Shown: positions 8,822 through 17,158 of the stretch, in pieces
How the letters are laid out: the number at the start of each line of letters is the position of its first letter
How positions within the stretch are numbered: the stretch's first letter is position 1
Virus record (IMG/VR): IMGVR_UViG_3300017989_000104
Coordinates: 1-64,000 of that record
Strand: one strand, 5' to 3'
DNA: 64,000 nt
DNA from: a virus
Made by a program: the position numbers and the translations under genes
The notes under the pieces: generated by a model
What the model was told of the DNA's origin: nothing
Seen by the model: the letters and a program-made list of their open reading frames with translations, nothing else
Databases searched by the model: none

Positions 8822-8836
8822 AGAACAAAATTAAAA
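8822..8836 (+). promoter_or_regulatory. Candidate late promoter motif, variant
   Basis: AGAACAAAATTAAAA lies 43 bases before the start at 8865. It is nearly identical to the motif before the terminase (minus strand, 25758-25741), including the following ATCC. Confidence 0.45.
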
Positions 8837-8864
8837 TCCTTTAGGTTTACTTTAGAGGTGCTAC

Positions 8865-9047
8865 ATGACAATTATAGATAAATACTTATATGAATTACAG
8901 AAAAGAGAATCTATATTTCCTATGGACTCTATCCATTCAGGAACATTGCCTTCAGATACAGTCATATATGGAAAAGATGAAAAAAAGAAAAGCGAAGAAG
9001 AGAATAAATTACGATCAAAGGAAATTAAACAGAATGAAATTAAATAG
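8865..9047 (+). CDS. Small protein ahead of the tail tube gene, function unknown
   Basis: This 60-residue protein has no family I recognise. Its first half carries short hydrophobic and aromatic patches (YLYELQKRESIF). Its second half is almost all K, E, N and R, and is probably a helix or disordered. GAGGTG precedes the ATG. The gene sits 12 bases before the tail tube gene and behind a candidate promoter, so it is likely made with the tube. Confidence 0.55.
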   Translation: MTIIDKYLYELQKRESIFPMDSIHSGTLPSDTVIYGKDEKKKSEEENKLRSKEIKQNEIK

Positions 9048-9059
9048 GAGGATAACTAA

Positions 9060-9776
9060 ATGAAAACTTCATTCGCTAGCATGAGTCAAAATGTTGCTAC
9101 AAGACGTTTTGGTGGCACAAAAATAGGAGTTGCTGATCCTTATGTTACTGGATATCATTATGTATGGTTTGACTTAATTCCAGTTAAATTACCTGAGTAT
9201 GTTGTAACAGGAAACTCAGGTATTTCAAGTACAGGAGATATTTCTACAGTATTGGCATCAACATGTCTTTCAGTTACTCCACCAGGAGGAACTTTAAATA
9301 AAGTTGAATTTACCGGTTTAGGTGGAATTAAATGGGCAGTGCCAGGAAATATTGATTACGGTAATACCGTATCTGTTAAATTCTTTGAATTTAATAAAAC
9401 TCCTTTATTAGACATTATGCACGGTTGGGTAAAAATGATGAGAGATTACCGAACTGGTATAAGTGGTCTTGAAGATGGCAGTGACGGAGGCGGATATTCT
9501 AAGAGTACTTATGCTTGCATTATGTATTATTGGACAACTGCTCCAGATGGAAAAACCGTTGAATATTATGCCTGCTATGATGGCGTATTTCCAACAAAAG
9601 ATCCTCAAGATCTTTTTACAAGTGACGTTGAAACTGTAGGAAGACTTGATGTAGAGATTGAATTTAATGTTGATTATGCATGGCATGAACCTTGGGTTCT
9701 TAGCACATGTCAGACATATGCAGATTCATTTGCTGCAAGTTATACAAATGTTGAGGAATATGGTAAGAAATATTAA
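9060..9776 (+). CDS. gp19: Tail tube protein (T4 gp19-like)
   Basis: This 238-residue protein is longer than T4 gp19 (about 163). It begins with a disordered arm, then shows the tube fold pattern: an early strand with YVWFDLIPVKLP, a central region with GLGGIKWAVPGNIDYGNTVSVKF, a helix with LLDIMHGWVKMMRDYRTG, and final strands (DVEIEFNVDYAWH). Helix positions like LLDIMHGW are typical of tube proteins that stack as hexamers. Its location downstream of the sheath, after two short genes, supports the call. GGAGG lies before the ATG. The extra length may form a surface loop (near GLEDGSDGGGYSKS). Confidence 0.75.
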   Translation: MKTSFASMSQNVATRRFGGTKIGVADPYVTGYHYVWFDLIPVKLPEYVVTGNSGISSTGDISTVLASTCLSVTPPGGTLNKVEFTGLGGIKWAVPGNIDYGNTVSVKFFEFNKTPLLDIMHGWVKMMRDYRTGISGLEDGSDGGGYSKSTYACIMYYWTTAPDGKTVEYYACYDGVFPTKDPQDLFTSDVETVGRLDVEIEFNVDYAWHEPWVLSTCQTYADSFAASYTNVEEYGKKY

Positions 9777-9813
9777 TAACTAATTATGTAAAACTCATTG
9801 AGGAGAAAGTACA

Positions 9814-10236
9814 ATGGAAAATAAAGATCTCAAACATTATGCAGGCACTGTGGTTGTTGAAAGCAAACTTTCAAAAGCTTCAAAACTTCAAATGCTTGAA
9901 TTTTTGAAAACTGCATCAACACCTCAGGTTAAAGTTTTTATTATGGATGGTAAAATTGCAAAACTTGATGAACAATCTGAGCAAATTGCCAATGATCGTT
10001 TTGAAGTTTATAAAGAAGAAGCTTCAACCGGTAAAAGTATTTTAGGTATCTTCCTTGCAGGTCCTCTATATTGGCCGTTATATAGATGGGCAAGATCTGC
10101 AGTTGATCAATGCAACAAAAAATGTGGAACTTTCAACATTGGTGACAAACGTAATAAATGTATGAATGATTGTAATGCTAAAGTTAAAGCAGCAATTCAA
10201 TCTAAAAAGAGTGCAATTGACGCAAAGAAAAAATAG
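9814..10236 (+). CDS. Membrane-segment protein with a twin CX3C motif
   Basis: This 140-residue protein has a predominantly polar N-terminal half, a hydrophobic segment near residues 73-91 (GKSILGIFLAGPLYWPLYRW), and then cysteines in the pattern CNKKC-x11-CMNDC, a twin CX3C motif. The tail is basic and helical (KAAIQSKKSAIDAKKK). The same pattern occurs in the proteins at 11722 and 12339, so these are paralogues. Twin CX3C pairs form disulphide-linked helical hairpins in unrelated proteins such as small Tim chaperones; a similar hairpin is inferred. It lies between tube and gp26-like genes and may be a minor virion or membrane-contact protein. Confidence 0.6.
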   Translation: MENKDLKHYAGTVVVESKLSKASKLQMLEFLKTASTPQVKVFIMDGKIAKLDEQSEQIANDRFEVYKEEASTGKSILGIFLAGPLYWPLYRWARSAVDQCNKKCGTFNIGDKRNKCMNDCNAKVKAAIQSKKSAIDAKKK

Positions 10237-10298
10237 TAAGTTGATTTAAAATAATATATGAACAACTTAATTAAAATGCGAATATAAGGAGATCAAAA

Positions 10299-11087
10299 AT
10301 GTTTAAAGGATTCAACGCTAAATATCCTGAGTATGAAGTAACGACTCCTCAGACAAAGCAAACTTTCACTTTGAGAAGTCTTAACGTGGCTGAAGAGGAA
10401 AGAATGAAGGGCAGCTTCATGAGTCCTCAAAAAATTACCGAGCACTTAAATAAAATTATTTATGAATCTCTGGTAAAGAAGCCAAAAGAAATAACTGACT
10501 TCGACTCATTTTTAAAGTTTGTAACGACAAAGGACCGCGACGCATTATTGTACGGGTTATATCATATTTCTTATGAAGAAATAAGGAACTATGATGTAAC
10601 CTGTACTTCTTGTAGAAAAGAATATCCAATTACTATTAAAGCATCTGACACATTCTCTGCATCTTTATATCCTGAAGATGATATTCTCAGAAAGACTCAT
10701 GAGGTTCCTCTTCCTGTTACAAAAGGGGTTACTGCATTAATCAAACAACCCACTCTTAAAGATGAACTTGAAATGTATCAGAGACAGTCTATTCAACCGG
10801 GTGCTAAAATAGATGTTTTGACCGAAGCTCTTGCTGTCGCACAATTTCATCAAGATATTGAGAAGCAAACTGAACCTGACGTTTATAGCGAAAGGTCTGA
10901 CATTGTTAATGCTTATATGACTTTGCCTCCTATTGATAGGAGAAAAATAAACGATAAATATAAAGAAGAGTTTGGTCAATACGAGATTGCATTAAATATG
11001 ATGTCCCATTGTAAACATTGTGGGAATGAAGATTTAATGAATATAGATCTCGTGGAAAACTTTTTTCGTATGGTGTACGGACTTTGA
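10299..11087 (+). CDS. Baseplate/tail assembly protein, T4 gp26-like
   Basis: This 262-residue protein has a charged helical middle and a C-terminal zinc-finger-like pair: CTSCRKEYPI in the centre (near residues 104-113), and HCKHCGNE with a final amphipathic motif LVENFFRMVYGL at the end. This matches the general form of T4 gp26/gp28-type baseplate hub-related proteins, which carry Cys pairs and end with a D/N-L-x-x-x-F-F motif. Its last codons overlap a second open frame (stop at 11277) that seems to be its continuation after a frameshift. AAGGAG precedes the ATG. The protein is probably an assembly factor for the hub or a tail chaperone. Confidence 0.6.
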   Translation: MFKGFNAKYPEYEVTTPQTKQTFTLRSLNVAEEERMKGSFMSPQKITEHLNKIIYESLVKKPKEITDFDSFLKFVTTKDRDALLYGLYHISYEEIRNYDVTCTSCRKEYPITIKASDTFSASLYPEDDILRKTHEVPLPVTKGVTALIKQPTLKDELEMYQRQSIQPGAKIDVLTEALAVAQFHQDIEKQTEPDVYSERSDIVNAYMTLPPIDRRKINDKYKEEFGQYEIALNMMSHCKHCGNEDLMNIDLVENFFRMVYGL

Positions 11088-11112
11088 TGGCATTACTAAG
11101 TATCGCACAATT

Positions 11113-11277
11113 ATGGACGAAAATTTGTTTTCATGCATGGAACTTACTAAGCAACAATATTATCCAAGTCTCATGTTAATGCCAATAAATCGTTTTCATA
11201 GTTTTCTTAAATGGAAAGCGAAGTTAGAAGAAGATAAGCAAAAAGCAATGGAAGAAGAACTTGCCTCAATCAAATAA
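11113..11277 (+). CDS. Downstream frame of a probable tail-assembly frameshift pair
   Basis: The 54 residues from the ATG at 11113 have no ribosome binding site. The same frame is open further upstream through FDGITKYRTI and back across the end of the gp26-like gene. At 11061-11067 the message reads TTTTTTC; a +1 slip from TTT to TTC would join the gp26-like protein to this frame. The peptide is rich in M, L and F and ends in a charged helix (KWKAKLEEDKQKAMEEELA). Tail-assembly chaperones of many phages are made as a short form and a frameshifted long form at this map position. The coordinates give only the part after the first ATG. Confidence 0.5.
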   Translation: MDENLFSCMELTKQQYYPSLMLMPINRFHSFLKWKAKLEEDKQKAMEEELASIK

Positions 11278-11290
11278 TTAGTAGAGACTT

Positions 11291-11719
11291 ATGGCAAATA
11301 TACTTGATAGATTTCAAAAATCAGTAGTCGGTTCAAAAACTAGATATTCAGATTTTATCGACGTAATATCTCCATCCGGGGATTTTACGCGTATTACTGA
11401 TATAAATGTTATCTTAAAGTCCTGGTTTAAAATTCTCATAACTCCAACTCGTACTGTAGATCATGATCCTGAATTTGGATGTGATTTATATAAATACGTC
11501 TTTAGTCCCGCCGATAATGAAACAATGCGTGATATAATTGATGAAGTTACATATGCAATAAGAACATATGATAACAGAGCGAAACTTCAAGGAGTTACAG
11601 TTGAATTTTTAAATAATCGAAAGGGTTTTTCAATAAATATTATTGCTGAATATGGTGGACAAACTGGGGAAATTCAAGCTGTCATTGATAAAACTACTTT
11701 TAATATATTAGGAAATTAA
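11291..11719 (+). CDS. gp25: Baseplate wedge protein, T4 gp25-like
   Basis: This 142-residue protein matches the short lysozyme-like gp25/W family of contractile tails in length and order. It has a variable N-terminus, a strand with ITDINVILKSWFKILIT, then the conserved PEFGCDLYKYVFSPAD, a helix (MRDIIDEVTYAIRTYDNRAKL) and final strands (VTVEFLNNRKGFSINIIAEY). gp25 links the wedge to the first sheath ring. The PEFGC-x-L-x-x-x-V-F motif is the family mark. It is followed two bases later by a twin CX3C gene, so the two are probably co-translated. Confidence 0.88.
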   Translation: MANILDRFQKSVVGSKTRYSDFIDVISPSGDFTRITDINVILKSWFKILITPTRTVDHDPEFGCDLYKYVFSPADNETMRDIIDEVTYAIRTYDNRAKLQGVTVEFLNNRKGFSINIIAEYGGQTGEIQAVIDKTTFNILGN

Positions 11720-11721
11720 TT

Positions 11722-12339
11722 ATGGACGACTTTCTTAGACAAGCATCACATGACTTCTGTAAAAAGGTCTTAACAAAGTCCGTAATGGAAAGTGTTTCCT
11801 TACGTAATAAATTATCATTTGTTGAGCAAGTAAACCTTTGTGAGTATATAGATAAAATAAGTTATGAAGAATCAGTTGAATTAGTATTTGAGTTAGGGGT
11901 AAGGGACTATGAGTCAAGATTTGGAAGACTCTTGAAGGTAGGATTAGCTGCAGTGGCTGGGGGGTTTGCTGCAGCACGATTTGGTACTAAAAAAGTCGCC
12001 GGGTTTGGGTTAGGTGCCCTTTTAGGTTATATGTTTAAAAAGGCAACTGACCCATGCTGGCAAGCATGTCGAAAACAACCATCTGATAGTAAGAATATAT
12101 GTAAATATATTTGCTACATGAAAGGTTGTGAATCAATAATGTCAGATATTAAAAACCAAATTGGAAAATGTGATGATACTGTAAATCCTTTAAAATGTGA
12201 GAAACAATTAAATAAAACTTTTTCTAAATGGCAAGAAAAGAGAGAAAATTATAAAGAGAAGTTGGAGTTGGCAAAAGAAGAGTATGCTAAAAAGGAAGCT
12301 ACAAGAAGACTTAAACTCCGCAAAAAGGGAGCTGAGTAA
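11722..12339 (+). CDS. Membrane-segment protein with a twin CX3C motif
   Basis: This 205-residue protein has a soluble helical start, a glycine/alanine-rich hydrophobic stretch near residues 72-113 (with AAVAGGFAAARFG and GFGLGALLGYMF), then CWQAC-x10-CKYIC and a further Cys pair, and a long charged coiled-coil tail (KWQEKRENYKEKLELAKEE). It shares this order with the proteins at 9814 and 12339. The glycine-zipper-like segment could enter a membrane or pack in a bundle. Its stop codon overlaps the start of the next gene. It lies between the gp25-like and wedge genes, so it is probably made with baseplate parts. Confidence 0.6.
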   Translation: MDDFLRQASHDFCKKVLTKSVMESVSLRNKLSFVEQVNLCEYIDKISYEESVELVFELGVRDYESRFGRLLKVGLAAVAGGFAAARFGTKKVAGFGLGALLGYMFKKATDPCWQACRKQPSDSKNICKYICYMKGCESIMSDIKNQIGKCDDTVNPLKCEKQLNKTFSKWQEKRENYKEKLELAKEEYAKKEATRRLKLRKKGAE

Positions 12340-12878
12340 TGGACAAACAATTTTTAATTAACTTTATTGCTAAAAGTGAATATATAAAATCCAAGACATC
12401 ATTTAAAGAACAACTTGGTATGATCAAATGGGTTAAATCTTTATCTGAGCAAGATTTAAAAATTGTTTTAAATGAAGTTGAAATAGATGCTGAAGTTCCA
12501 ACTCCTGACGGTCCAGCTAAAAAAGTTTTAAGTATTGGATTTGTAACTGCTGCTGTTATACTTCCTGGTGGAATGGCATTACACGCAGCTTCTCAATATT
12601 TATTGAAAGATTTTAATTATAAATGTGAATTAAAATGTCAAAATGATAAAACAATTAAAAATAAAGCTTTATGTAGTAGACATTGTAAAACTGCTGCTTT
12701 AAAAAATATTGTAGAAAAATTAGAGAAAGAGTATAAAGGTTGTGACGCTTCTAAAGATCCAAGTAAATGTAGAAAAAGATTATTACCATTAATTAAAGAG
12801 TATACAAATAAAAGAAATAAAGCAATATTGCAATTATCATATGCAACTAAAAAAGCAAGAATGCGAGGAGATATATAA
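12339..12878 (+). CDS. Membrane-segment protein with a twin CX3C motif
   Basis: This 179-residue protein is the third clear member of the set. It has an N-terminal soluble region (FIAKSEYIKSKTSFKEQLG), a hydrophobic segment near residues 64-84 (VLSIGFVTAAVILPGGMAL), then CELKC-x11-CSRHC, another Cys pair (CDASKDPSKC) and a basic helical tail. The N-terminal sequence has distant likeness to that at 11722 (FVEQVNLCEYID versus FKEQLGMIKWVK). The start ATG overlaps the upstream stop (TAATGG) and the stop overlaps the next start, so translation is coupled on both sides. No enzyme motif is visible. Confidence 0.6.
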   Translation: MDKQFLINFIAKSEYIKSKTSFKEQLGMIKWVKSLSEQDLKIVLNEVEIDAEVPTPDGPAKKVLSIGFVTAAVILPGGMALHAASQYLLKDFNYKCELKCQNDKTIKNKALCSRHCKTAALKNIVEKLEKEYKGCDASKDPSKCRKRLLPLIKEYTNKRNKAILQLSYATKKARMRGDI

Positions 12879-13522
12879 TGCAGTCATACGAACGTCTGTA
12901 CTGGTACATCCAAGACTATCAGGATCTCCTTTATCGCTATTATTCAAAACATGCGATTGCTTTTTTAACTACATATTATAATTTGGATAAAGTAAATACT
13001 GTCTGGGATAATGAAGACTTATTAGATGGAGCATATGAGAGAGTTGGAGAATTAACAGGAATTAAATTTAATAAATATCTTTTGCTTCCTGTATTCTTTA
13101 TTACAGAAGTTTCAACCGCTTATGATGGGTCAGAGATAGGATTAATTAAAGAAGGAAATTGTGAGTTAGTTATTCCAAGTACCTATGGGATCCTTCCTTA
13201 TGAGGGTGACATAGTTAAAATGGAACAAGATTATTTAAGACCTCAAAATGATATTTATCCAACATTTATGGTTACCGGAAAAGAAAAAAGTGTAAATACA
13301 GACATTACATTTTATAAACTAAAAGTAGAGTTATTTCAAAGTAAGACTACAGATCAAGTCGACGAACAAGTATCTGATTTATTTGTTTTCTTTGATTATA
13401 CAAAGAAAATATATACTTATGATGATGCTACATTTTTAGCTAAAATGGTTTCGAAGAATCATAAATTATCTCTACAAACTAATAACCTATTCAACCAAAA
13501 CGCTGGATTATACTTTATTTAA
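12878..13522 (+). CDS. Probable baseplate wedge or tail structural protein
   Basis: This 214-residue protein starts with an aromatic helix (YERLYWYIQDYQDLLYRYYSK). It then has a region with LDKVNTVWDNEDLLDGAYE and a beta-rich remainder (LLLPVFFITEVS, ELVIPSTYGILPYEGDIVKM, KLKVELFQSK). The pattern of short strands around P-x-x-G-D-I-V is common in baseplate proteins that share an OB- or LysM-like part, and T4 gp53 occupies a comparable place, but no firm family match is claimed. It lies between the twin CX3C genes and the gp6-like gene. Confidence 0.55.
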   Translation: MQSYERLYWYIQDYQDLLYRYYSKHAIAFLTTYYNLDKVNTVWDNEDLLDGAYERVGELTGIKFNKYLLLPVFFITEVSTAYDGSEIGLIKEGNCELVIPSTYGILPYEGDIVKMEQDYLRPQNDIYPTFMVTGKEKSVNTDITFYKLKVELFQSKTTDQVDEQVSDLFVFFDYTKKIYTYDDATFLAKMVSKNHKLSLQTNNLFNQNAGLYFI

Positions 13523-13534
13523 AGGAAGTAAACT

Positions 13535-16036
13535 ATGGCAGATGCACCAGAAACTTCAATTTCGAGTCAGATCTATTCATCAAGAGATCAAATAAGAACT
13601 GAAATTATAGAGCTTACGCAAAAATATTTAGAACTTGAAAATGTAGATCTTACGAAAACTTCATTTCTTTCATTCCTAATAAATTTATTATCAACTCTAA
13701 CAAGTAACCTTTTATTTTATAATACGTCTGTATATAAAGAGTTCTTTCTTACCAAAGCAGTACTTCCTGAATCAATTTTAAATCTTGCAGCTTTTATAGG
13801 ATATTCTCCTGCTGAAGCTGAATATGCAACAAGTAATGTTCTTCTTACTTATGACTTAACATTTGATGATCCAAATGCAAATTTTACAATTCCTGAGAAT
13901 TCAGAATTTACAACTTCATCTGGACTCAGTTTCTCTACATATTATAATACCGAAGTGACTGTTACAAATAACTCTTATGTATCAGTAGTTGTTACAGAGG
14001 AAAATAAAATATATAATCTTCCTGTAAGCATTGATACAACTGGAGATGAACAATTTTCATTCTTATTGCCAGTAAGACAATATGATACATCTGTTCAAGA
14101 ATTTCAAATTGATGAAGATACTCAAGAATTTCAATTTGTTGTAGTTGATGTTCCTGTTGATGCAAAAATTGCCGATCTTAAAGTTGAGGTGAGAGAACCA
14201 GGAGAAACATCTTGGCGATTATATGAGGAATTCGATAGTGTGTATCTTATGTCGAATTTAGACTATGGATATGTATATAGACGTACTGCTGATGGAGTTA
14301 GGATATATTTCGGAAATGGTCTTATTGGAGTACAACCTGCACCAGGTTCTACAGTCAGAGTTACTATTACAGAGACTGAGGGAGAAAATGGTAATGTAAT
14401 TGCCGGAACAATTGTAAATGGTCCAAGAGTTTATTTAGTTAACTCAGTAACAGGACTCACACAAATTGTAAATTATGATGTCAATAATACATCTCCAGCA
14501 ACTGGAGGGCAGGACGAGGAAGGAATTGAAGAAGTTAGACGAAATTCAATAACGAGTCTTACAGCTCTTAATAGGTTAGTATCTGAGGGAGATTATCAAG
14601 CGACTGACGTTATAATTCCAAACTTTCCTATTCAACCAAATTCAATTCCTGTTCTTAAAAGATCAGATATTAAAGTTAATGAAATATCATTATTCACTTC
14701 ACTTGATTTCAATAATGATATTGTTCCATCAAGAAATGCTTCATATGAAGTTCCTATTGATGAAACTTATATACCAAGGTCTACAGTAATTCCTATAGAC
14801 AATGTTGATTTTATTACATTATTTGATATGACTTTGGATCATATTAATTCATCAGCAATGTATCATTATATAATGAATCAAATTGTTTTAGTTCCTACTC
14901 TTGTAAGGAGTTATGGAATTGTTTATAATATATCAGCTACAAAATTTACAGTTACAAGAGTTGGTGATACTGCGGTAATGTATTTAAATTATTATACTGA
15001 CGAGACTGATTATGCTTCAACAACTTGTGAAATGAGTTTCTTAGAAACTGGGTCAGTATATACAATGATAAATAATACAACTGAAAAAAGATTTGAATAT
15101 ACATTTGATCCATATACTCTTTTAATTGAAGATGATATAAATGCTATCTTTACCATAAGCAATACAACACAGCAAGTATGTACATATTCAGCTGGATTTA
15201 TATTTAGACAATCTCTTGATGATTTTATGTTATCAAATGTTGTTGATGATTCAACTGCTTATATTTCTACCATTTATGATATTCCAGTTGTTAAAAAGAG
15301 TTATTATGACTCAATCAATCAAGATGATTTTGAATTATTAGTTCTTCAAAAGATGATGGAGAATACATCATTTGCTGGACACAGAATGTTAACTGACTTT
15401 GCAAATATTAAATTTACGAATACGTCAGGTTATATGAGGAATATGCAATTAAACGAAACTCAAAAACCTCCCGTAATAGATATCATATCGAGTCCTCCCG
15501 TCTATCCTTCGTCTTTAAAGAAAGGTGATAGATACATAGTAGGAACAAACGCAACGGGTGATTTTGAGGGGCATGAACACGAAATTGCGCAATGTACAGA
15601 TGCAACAAATGTCACATGGTATTTTATAAGACCAATTACAGATGATATGGTATATGTGACAAGAAAAGGAATGAAATATATTTATGCAATAGCAGGTTGG
15701 ATAGTTCCTACTTATACAATTCCTCTCCAATTAGAACTTGAGGTATTTAAACGAAGTGATTATTCAGGGACTGATACAGACTTATCCAACTCAATAAAAA
15801 CAGCTCTAATAGAATCCTTTTCAGATAGATTCGGATCCAACATTGCAATTTATAGATCTGAAATTACAGATGTTGTTCAAGAGGTTGTTGGAGTTGATCA
15901 TCTTAGACTCACAGCGCCTGCGTCAAGTATTTTCTTTAATTTTAAATTAGAGGACTTTACAGATGAAGAGTTGTTAGATTATGGTCCGGAGTATGTATAC
16001 TTTACAGAAGACACTATTTCAATCTTAGTCATATAG
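13535..16036 (+). CDS. gp6: Baseplate wedge protein, T4 gp6-like (J-type)
   Basis: This 833-residue protein has the order of gp6/baseplate-J proteins. There is an N-terminal helical region (about 1-90, with ENVDLTKTSFLSFLINLLS), a beta-rich domain with FTIPENSEFTTSSGLSF (near 130), then YIYFGNGLIG-like VRIYFGNGLIGVQPAPGS (near 262) and the J-type motif TGGQDEEGIEEVRRNS with LVSEGDYQA (near 325-355). A second beta-rich half ends in a helix-strand part containing IYRSEITDVVQEVVGVDHLRL. gp6 dimers hold the wedges together around the hub. AAAGGAAG precedes the ATG. Confidence 0.85.
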   Translation: MADAPETSISSQIYSSRDQIRTEIIELTQKYLELENVDLTKTSFLSFLINLLSTLTSNLLFYNTSVYKEFFLTKAVLPESILNLAAFIGYSPAEAEYATSNVLLTYDLTFDDPNANFTIPENSEFTTSSGLSFSTYYNTEVTVTNNSYVSVVVTEENKIYNLPVSIDTTGDEQFSFLLPVRQYDTSVQEFQIDEDTQEFQFVVVDVPVDAKIADLKVEVREPGETSWRLYEEFDSVYLMSNLDYGYVYRRTADGVRIYFGNGLIGVQPAPGSTVRVTITETEGENGNVIAGTIVNGPRVYLVNSVTGLTQIVNYDVNNTSPATGGQDEEGIEEVRRNSITSLTALNRLVSEGDYQATDVIIPNFPIQPNSIPVLKRSDIKVNEISLFTSLDFNNDIVPSRNASYEVPIDETYIPRSTVIPIDNVDFITLFDMTLDHINSSAMYHYIMNQIVLVPTLVRSYGIVYNISATKFTVTRVGDTAVMYLNYYTDETDYASTTCEMSFLETGSVYTMINNTTEKRFEYTFDPYTLLIEDDINAIFTISNTTQQVCTYSAGFIFRQSLDDFMLSNVVDDSTAYISTIYDIPVVKKSYYDSINQDDFELLVLQKMMENTSFAGHRMLTDFANIKFTNTSGYMRNMQLNETQKPPVIDIISSPPVYPSSLKKGDRYIVGTNATGDFEGHEHEIAQCTDATNVTWYFIRPITDDMVYVTRKGMKYIYAIAGWIVPTYTIPLQLELEVFKRSDYSGTDTDLSNSIKTALIESFSDRFGSNIAIYRSEITDVVQEVVGVDHLRLTAPASSIFFNFKLEDFTDEELLDYGPEYVYFTEDTISILVI

Positions 16037-16045
16037 GGAAAATAA

Positions 16046-17158
16046 ATGGACGAGCTACTTAATAAAGCAAAAATAAATAAAAATATACTTAAGTCTACAA
16101 TTGTTAAAATTGCAGCTCAGGAGCTTACGAAATTATCTGAACCATGTTATTATCCTGAAATACATAAACACCAATATGAATTATTTAGATTAACTGGAAT
16201 TAATGAAAAAGATTTAGGAGAATTTGTATCAAGATATTGGAAGGGAACAAAGTGGGCAAAATTTTTATTAACTAAAGATAAGATAACAATGTTATTAGTT
16301 TTCATTATGTATTATTTCTTAAAAGAGAAAGAAGAGAAAGCATTTGAATATACATTATTATTTTTTATGATAAGATTTTATACAAACTTAATGCACAGAC
16401 AAATGAAATTTTGCAATGATGATGTATTCAAATATACATTAGATAATATAAATAAAACTCATTTGTTTGCTAGAGAGAAAACAATTCCATCTGCTATTTT
16501 GTTTTTAGCTAAAGAAATGAAAACAAGATATAAAGCTGCCATCTTAGAAAATAATAAAGAGAAAATAGGAAACTTTATTCAAGAATCAAGAACTCGATTA
16601 TCACAAAGTATTAAGAGCTTTGCTACATTATATTACAAAGCTTCCAAAGAAGGAACTGGAATAAGATCTCCATATGAGGGACTTGAGGATGATACGAATG
16701 CTCATCATTTAGAAACTGAAAAGAAAAGTGATAGGTTAGTTGATGAAATTTCTAAAAAGGTCACAGTCTATAAATTTATAGATAATAAAGCTTTAACTGA
16801 AGCAAAGACACTTTCTAAAATTAAAACATCTCTTGCTATTTTAATTGCAAAAACTATCACAGATATTAAATACCAAGATAATCTAAAATCAATTTATAGA
16901 CTGTTTATTAAGGATTTAAAGAATGTTAATTTATTATGCGGAAAAAGATATTTTACGTATGTTAAAAAATTAATGTCTATTAAACGAACTAATGAATTAA
17001 TATATTTCAAACAACAAGTAAATGTTCTTCTTGTTAAAGTTTTGAAAGAACTTAATTATGAAGATAAATATAATAAACTCACTTCACAAAGTCAATTCAA
17101 TATAAATACCTTCCTTGCATATTACGTAACAATGATATTACGTAACAATTTATGTTAA
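16046..17158 (+). CDS. Helical protein closing the plus-strand virion block, function unknown
   Basis: This 370-residue protein is rich in lysine and predicted helices and has no family I recognise. Residues about 95-135 are hydrophobic and aromatic (ITMLLVFIMYYFLKEKEE, then YTLLFFMIRFYTNLMHRQM) and could be two short membrane segments or a buried helical hairpin. A central charged region (EGLEDDTNAHHLETEKKSD) separates two helical halves. It begins nine bases after the gp6-like gene with GGGAAAA before the ATG. Its stop shares the palindrome TTAA with the stop of the convergent gene at 17155, so two transcription units meet here with no gap. Confidence 0.6.
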   Translation: MDELLNKAKINKNILKSTIVKIAAQELTKLSEPCYYPEIHKHQYELFRLTGINEKDLGEFVSRYWKGTKWAKFLLTKDKITMLLVFIMYYFLKEKEEKAFEYTLLFFMIRFYTNLMHRQMKFCNDDVFKYTLDNINKTHLFAREKTIPSAILFLAKEMKTRYKAAILENNKEKIGNFIQESRTRLSQSIKSFATLYYKASKEGTGIRSPYEGLEDDTNAHHLETEKKSDRLVDEISKKVTVYKFIDNKALTEAKTLSKIKTSLAILIAKTITDIKYQDNLKSIYRLFIKDLKNVNLLCGKRYFTYVKKLMSIKRTNELIYFKQQVNVLLVKVLKELNYEDKYNKLTSQSQFNINTFLAYYVTMILRNNLC

